This document shows, piece after piece, positions 60,801 through 64,000 of a stretch of 64,000 bases of DNA. Position 1 is the stretch's first letter. The number at the start of each line of letters is the position of its first letter. Origin of the DNA: Gamsiella multidivaricata (taxonomy: Eukaryota > Mortierellomycota > Mortierellomycetes > Mortierellales > Mortierellaceae). Made by a program: the position numbers and the translations under genes. The stretch covers positions 62,001 to 126,000 of the forward strand of contig NW_026251793.1 of assembly GCF_025024155.1 (NCBI RefSeq), in the 5' to 3' direction. The notes beneath the pieces were generated by a model that saw only the letters and a list, made by a program, of their open reading frames with translations, was not told the DNA's origin and ran no database searches.

Positions 60801-61198
60801 CAGCCTGGTTGAGTGAGGGGGAACACGGGCGATGGATTCAGTCCTGTTTGGAGCACGAGCGAGGCGAAAAAGCAAATGCTTCGTTTGTGAAGGATGATGC
60901 TGTAAGCTACCATGGTATGCGCGAGATCAAGATCGCGAAGAAGATTCTGGAGAAAAGCGCCAGCAATAACTCCTTCGGGCTTTTGGACGCGGCGGCAGCG
61001 GAGGCAGCGGTAGCGATGAGGCGACAGCTCCCGGGCTATGGATTGATGCAGAACTATACATTGCCGCTGGACGAAGAACGAGAACTAACACTGTCATCCT
61101 CGCACTTCATCTTTTCCTCCATGGCCACGCCCGTCGTCCCAGGAACAAACACAGCCTTGGCTTATTCCTTGAGACTGTCGGCCAAATCTTGGCCATAG
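57848..61198 (+). CDS. Large orphan of Mortierella-type family with LRR-like C-terminus
   Basis: A single uninterrupted frame of 1116 residues. The N-terminal third contains EFYEQNVKLQLLKHSSVLTE, CLFVILPKV at about 110, EEFCLHFLCDYSEHEHTS at about 155, and later HICNPDHGYALRS with QAHKMCLLSLLCAL. From memory this order resembles a large family in Mortierella-type fungi with 'FIVLPK ... LYFLCECGEHT ... HEGYD' blocks. I cannot verify that here. From about 500 to 1000 there are leucine-rich, ribonuclease-inhibitor-like segments (NIGSLTLDCC, NLRTLILNHCGPD, RLTEIQMDV, RLTSLELMCE). It is probably cytoplasmic and may act as a protein-interaction receptor. A polyadenylation-like AATAAA lies 35-45 bp after the stop. 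Confidence 0.8.
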   Translation: MTGFANPNRNSESLQRDTWMDSRRPQLQLHQGFSPHPPVQDQLYLAQRSPLEDDQHRPIEFYEQNVKLQLLKHSSVLTEMQLVAQKRIRMQQRPSSSSSLGQVGATAPCLFVILPKVTPKTMQTMDQPHDSQGHQQYPMYHTPYQQQQEVSQEEFCLHFLCDYSEHEHTSTQDQHGQEGAQEQRQHTVDESTDDVPVDTGMSEHFAESSSAFPPSTTTAPAKITSPFPTPRLHICNPDHGYALRSTEDFCQAHKMCLLSLLCALQSTLFQEQDREHDQDQQQEEGPQETLVEGPGYESHGNAKNGGDVELDESSIASPIFSIPQFPRSTSSLSSLPFLSSHSTPQLMQRRVDIAIRYLLGYFSMSDLESILQSPSNADKQDYGDTFMPDLQVEDFAASDMGRVTKTMTADGRILGSLIQYNTRTTASSLTKHDTTATASTTTATKSASSSSTGIVHWLCPHHKQLCCKAQAREKLKAVIHKNEGSCVEQEQSAEIFFRTRERAVEFYELLREYRCVINLKIHLGWHDLNEDDLWELGEVVNEANIGSLTLDCCCEAKDHGACTERLETEEHRHPQRTQMSFKPLFGMLFSPSLVSFTLENFSGSLPQLLPSNFSASLDTFSLQAFRQSTELVLPSTNNLRTLILNHCGPDTTAQNLAELIRHSPRLTEIQMDVDKIENSLTTIGEATNQLDKITFLKLSESPWDCVELSCGKAQASASDLQTNRPQQTIIQGITRRTRHPPTHALQTCGVLEKLTTCCFLELWEKHQTALATLIAWNPRLTSLELMCETGSMDRLWRFVMSHYHHAQQVQLQEHQLSQLDIREAPIPPTPTATLTADDVSSILSLTAATPITTSSSLRLRLNDKTCSLITLAPTMNVLVLQGYTEKHRLLLQSLQDITYALCIGTSFDSAEQLALLLSHLENDGPSGFTSLTWSYSPQQQDDPNFLEQLRALFTRSHFTRLAIRVYAPLFTIRGLIRVWNWVVEAAWLSEGEHGRWIQSCLEHERGEKANASFVKDDAVSYHGMREIKIAKKILEKSASNNSFGLLDAAAAEAAVAMRRQLPGYGLMQNYTLPLDEERELTLSSSHFIFSSMATPVVPGTNTALAYSLRLSAKSWP

Positions 61199-61449
61199 AG
61201 AAATAGAGGAGAAAGTGGTAGATCTTGTCTTGATAAATAAAATGTCCGAAGGAAATATCTCCTCGACGTGATGCTAGCTAGGAATTCTACTTGGCAACCT
61301 GAGTTGTCAGTCATATTTGGCAACTCCTGCAGAAAATCCATGTAAATGCTTGATGTATTTGCCTCTCGGTAAACAAGTTACATGGATTTCCTGGGGGAAT
61401 TGACCTGCATGCCGGCGCGGCAAATGGAAGCCCGGTGCATAAAAAGATA
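61199..61449. other. Short intergenic region with a hairpin before the tRNA
   Basis: This contains the orphan gene's 3' region and a 16-bp imperfect inverted repeat at 61330-61393. The AAAAA at 61441-61445 is the TTTTT pol III terminator of the minus-strand tRNA. Confidence 0.6.
61330..61393. repeat. Imperfect inverted repeat, 16-bp arms with 32-nt loop
   Basis: CAGAAAATCCATGTAA at 61330-61345 pairs with TTACATGGATTTCCTG at 61378-61393 (15 of 16). It sits about 57 bp beyond the 3' end of the tRNA-Tyr gene. It may be a remnant foldback sequence. Confidence 0.75.
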
Positions 61450-61532
61450 TCCGAAAACCCGGATTTGAACCAGGGACCTAGAGATGACAGACAAACTACA
61501 GTCTCCCGCTCTACCAACTGAGCTATTTTCGG
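61450..61532 (-). tRNA. tRNA-Tyr(GTA) with a 10-nt intron
   Basis: The cloverleaf was read by hand. The acceptor stem CCGAAAA pairs perfectly with TTTTCGG, with discriminator A at 61450. The D arm is GCTC-AGTTGGTA-GAGC. Anticodon stem GGAGA pairs with TCTCT. The T arm is CCTGG-TTCAAAT-CCGGG. The anticodon loop holds C32 T33 then GTA (61499-61497), G37, and a 10-nt insertion at 61495-61486 before A38. That is the standard site of the eukaryotic nuclear tRNA-Tyr intron. The C1-G72 pair is typical of eukaryotic tRNA-Tyr. A TTTTT terminator follows the gene. Confidence 0.96.
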
Positions 61533-63679
61533 CTAACAGGTTGAATATTCGCTGCTTCAGGAACTACTTATATTTATTTATTTAACATTCTTTAACTGCA
61601 ATGCATTCTCTATTTGCATGATTTCTCCCTATATGCACGTTTTCCCTACATGCACACCCCTAACACCAACGTAGTGTTGGTGATTTCTCTGATTTGAAAG
61701 GGAGACGGTTACTTGCAGCGGAGATCCAGGAAGGTAGGCGGACCGCGGATTATAGGGTGCTGCAGCATTGTTTGGGGCGAGGGAAGTTGGACATAATGGA
61801 GAGTTATTCGGTTTAAAAACAACTTTATTAACATTGGATCTGGATTAGGAGACGTGTATCGCGCAACAGGTCACGTAGGAGTTAGGTTAGGCTAGCTATG
61901 CGACATGGGTTATGAATTTGACGCCTCAAGCCAACATAGTTGGTAGGGGATGCGGCTCTGCCGTGCATGGAAGGCGTCTATGGCTTCAAGGCCTTTGCGG
62001 ACCATGCGTCGCGTGCTCATGGGGATTTATGTTAATAAAAAAAAAAAAGCACATCCCCACCTGTCTTGAGTACCTCTCCGAATCAAACACTGCCCCAATT
62101 TGATTCTAGACCACGCTTCAGAGAACTTTTCCTCCCCACCGTTCAGTCAGTTCTTCTCATTTTTCTTTTTATGATAAAGAGAATAAAGAAAAATGAGAAA
62201 AACTGACTGAACGAAGCGTGGCGAATCTTGTTCGCGGTCTAGAATCAAATCAGGGCAGTGTTTACAAGGTCCATTTTTCATCGAAAGGTCTTGGTCGGGA
62301 GTACTAAGGTCCAGTAAAATGAGCGTTGGGAGTGAATGATGAGTTGCGAGGGACCTTCGAAGGTGATCGGAGACGTTGAGGACGCGGAAATCAAGGCGAT
62401 CGAGACAAACCACTATCGAAGATGGGATAAAAAGAGCGCTTCGGCGGCTAAGGGTCCGAAGCATCCTTGTAGGCAGGAGTATAGCTTGGGCAGGGAACTC
62501 GCCAGGGGTGACTAGAAGAGTTCTAAATAGGCAACATCGTCCTAAAGATCCGTAGAAAGCGAGACACACCAATTAGGCAGCGAGGGCTCGCTATCTACCT
62601 CCTGGGTAGGTGATGTTGTGTGGTTTGTCCGAGTACAAAATAGCCTCAGGTTAATCAAAAACACATTTGTTCTGCCGAGTGTTGCACCTCTTTCTATTCG
62701 TTTCTCTTTCATTCATTCTCGCTTCGCAATCCATTCCTCGTTGTTTTCTTTCGTCCTGGTCCCGGCCGCATCGATTATTGAGCGCGACGAAACCTCTCGA
62801 CATAGTCGTGGACGTAATAGCATGCCATCAAAGTGTTTATAGTAGACTCGGTTTCCTACTGGGTCCTTAAGAGGCATTCATTTGATATGGTAGGTTTGAA
62901 TCCTGATCTAGTTATAGCTTCATCCAGTTGATTGTTCCTTTATGCTGAGGCCCCTTCACGCATTTAGTAGTTCGCTCGCTTATTTAAAGCGGCATGTACT
63001 TTCCGCTGCGATTCTATTTCTCTATCTACTACCCTGCCTTCGTATCCACCCTATCTTGACCAGCCCTAGTCCATCCTTAACGGTCTAGGCTACAATATGG
63101 CATTAGGTCCTGAGTTATGGTATTTTGGCGCATTTTATGACCTTTAAAGGACTTTGAGTGTTGTCAATAAAGGCTATAGGAGCTATTCGAATATCAATTT
63201 TTAATTGATAAGCAGGCAGAAAGACGATTTGGATTTACATTCAAGATAGCTGTGCGTAACCTTGGGCGAAGCATAGCCTGATAGATATGAGCACCCAAAA
63301 AAAAAAAAAAACACACACACACGAGTATTCCAGAACTCGTTTGATATGTTGATATGATAGGCAGGCTGGGTGGCTCTAAAGTAATAAGTGCAAAGCTGGC
63401 CGCGTAGTCCGCGCAGTAAGTGTTAACATTTGAGGTTATAAACCATGTGGATGCACGTTTCTTATACTGATGTGGCAACGTCATGTAACGCTCCTTCATT
63501 TTTTCCTTTTTCCTTTTTCCTTTTTTCCTTTTTTCCTTTTTTTTTTTTTTGGTACTTCCACCATCTCTTTCCTTACACCACATCAAATTCAAGACCGGAC
63601 TTTCAGGACACCTAGGATATTATCGCAGGATACCAGTGTCAACCAACAACAACCGCGGTACAACACCCAGATTTACACC
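61533..63679. other. Intergenic region with foldback hairpin and ceramidase promoter
   Basis: Apart from the hairpin at 62085-62263 I see no supported gene. A minus-strand open frame at 62572-62147 runs into the hairpin and is unrecognised. The end of the region has CTTTTT repeats at 63499-63550 and then the leader of the ceramidase gene. Confidence 0.4.
62085..62263. mobile_element. Foldback (MITE-like) hairpin element
   Basis: The outer 28-bp arms (62085-62112 and 62236-62263) match at 26 of 28 positions as inverted repeats. Inside, CACGCTTC (62112-62119) pairs with GAAGCGTG (62213-62220). A 28-bp inner arm at 62141-62168 pairs with 62185-62212 at 27 of 28, leaving a 16-nt apex. The whole is 179 bp. 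No clear target-site duplication was found, so transposon origin is inference; a hairpin RNA source is the alternative. Confidence 0.65.
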
Positions 63680-64000
63680 ATGGCACCCGTAACAGCTGCA
63701 TCGTCATCCTCGGCGTTCAACAGGATCGGATTCTGGTCTCCGAATACAGCCTCAGTAGACTGGTGCGAGAACAACTATGTCGTCTCGTATTATATTGCCG
63801 AGTAAGCAACATAAAAATCATGAAGCTTTTGCATCGGGAATCGATAACTTGGTCTCTTGTTGACACTTTTATTCACACGTCTTTTTGAATGGGTGGTTGA
63901 CTGTAAGGTTCTGGAATACCATATCCAACTTTGGAAGCCTCCTTCTCGTCATTCTTGGATACCATCTCTTTCCGACAAACGATGGACGGTTCAAGGTTCT
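63680..64000 (+). CDS. YPC1: Alkaline (phyto)ceramidase, ACER/YPC1 family (partial)
   Basis: Two exons are visible: 63680-63801 and 63908 to the window edge, joined in phase (AE-F). The translated start is MAPVTAASSSSAFNRIGFWS then PNTASVDWCENNYVVSYYIA, continuing EFWNTISNFGSLLLVILGYH. 'G.WSP.T..VDWCE.NYV.S.YIAEFWNT.SN' is the signature N-terminus of alkaline ceramidases, including the calcium-site Asp, Trp, Glu and Asn residues and the start of the first membrane helix. These ER/Golgi enzymes hydrolyse ceramide to sphingoid base and fatty acid. The His residues of the zinc site lie beyond the edge. Confidence 0.92.

Noticed and set aside
62147..62572. Minus-strand open frame of 141 codons running into the foldback hairpin
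   Set aside because: Its end is hairpin sequence and no transposase or other motif is visible. At best a remnant.

Overview
The window reads as nuclear DNA of a filamentous, early-diverging fungus, most likely of the Mortierella type. That assignment is inference. Genes carry short spliceosomal introns of about 70-180 bp with GTAAGT-like donors. The proteins are fungal in character: a Zn2Cys6 regulator, a ZRC1-type zinc transporter, an alkaline ceramidase, and serine-rich, glutamine-rich or leucine-rich orphans. Exon joins below were made by hand and checked for reading phase.

Layout. 1-3009 (-): HLTF/RAD5-type HIRAN-SNF2-RING translocase, cut by the left edge. 5349-8183 (+): SH3-SH3-ankyrin protein. 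8569-10531 (-): His-rich CDF zinc transporter. 11739-15201 (+): large orphan with polyQ and a hydrophobic C-terminus. 15426-17722: a compact trio, complex I PDSW/NDUFB10 subunit (-), DPM2 (+) and DPM3 (-). 18932-21345 (+): DEAD-box helicase. 22884-23157: very long AG microsatellite. 24197-26266 (-): Zn2Cys6 plus AT-hook regulator. About 27.4-37.6 kb: gene-poor block with a cluster of E2F-like GGCGGGAAAA sites and two related decayed genes for a putative secreted protein. 37683-39185 (+): O-fucosyltransferase-family protein. 39854-41528 (+): GDA1-type Golgi GDPase. 41738-42253 (-): small secreted protein. 43040-44811 (+): MFS transporter. 45537-47929 (+): a second DEAD-box helicase, paralogous to the first. 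48643-52426 (+): FHIP/RAI16-family protein. 52518-54171 (-): OLA1/YchF ATPase with a mitochondrial-type presequence. 54385-56062 (-): exostosin-like GT47 glycosyltransferase. 57848-61198 (+): lineage-type orphan. 61450-61532 (-): intron-containing tRNA-Tyr(GTA). 62085-62263: foldback hairpin. 63680-64000 (+): alkaline ceramidase, cut by the right edge.

Shared function. Several genes serve the secretory glycosylation pathway: two non-catalytic subunits of dolichol-phosphate-mannose synthase, a GDP-sugar-type transferase next to the GDPase that clears its by-product, and a GT47 transferase. I see no bacterial-style operon, CRISPR array, or intact transposon. The most unusual signals are the E2F-like site cluster, the DPM2/DPM3 linkage, two GC-AG introns recovered by phase, the 28-nt microexon in OLA1, and the foldback hairpin.
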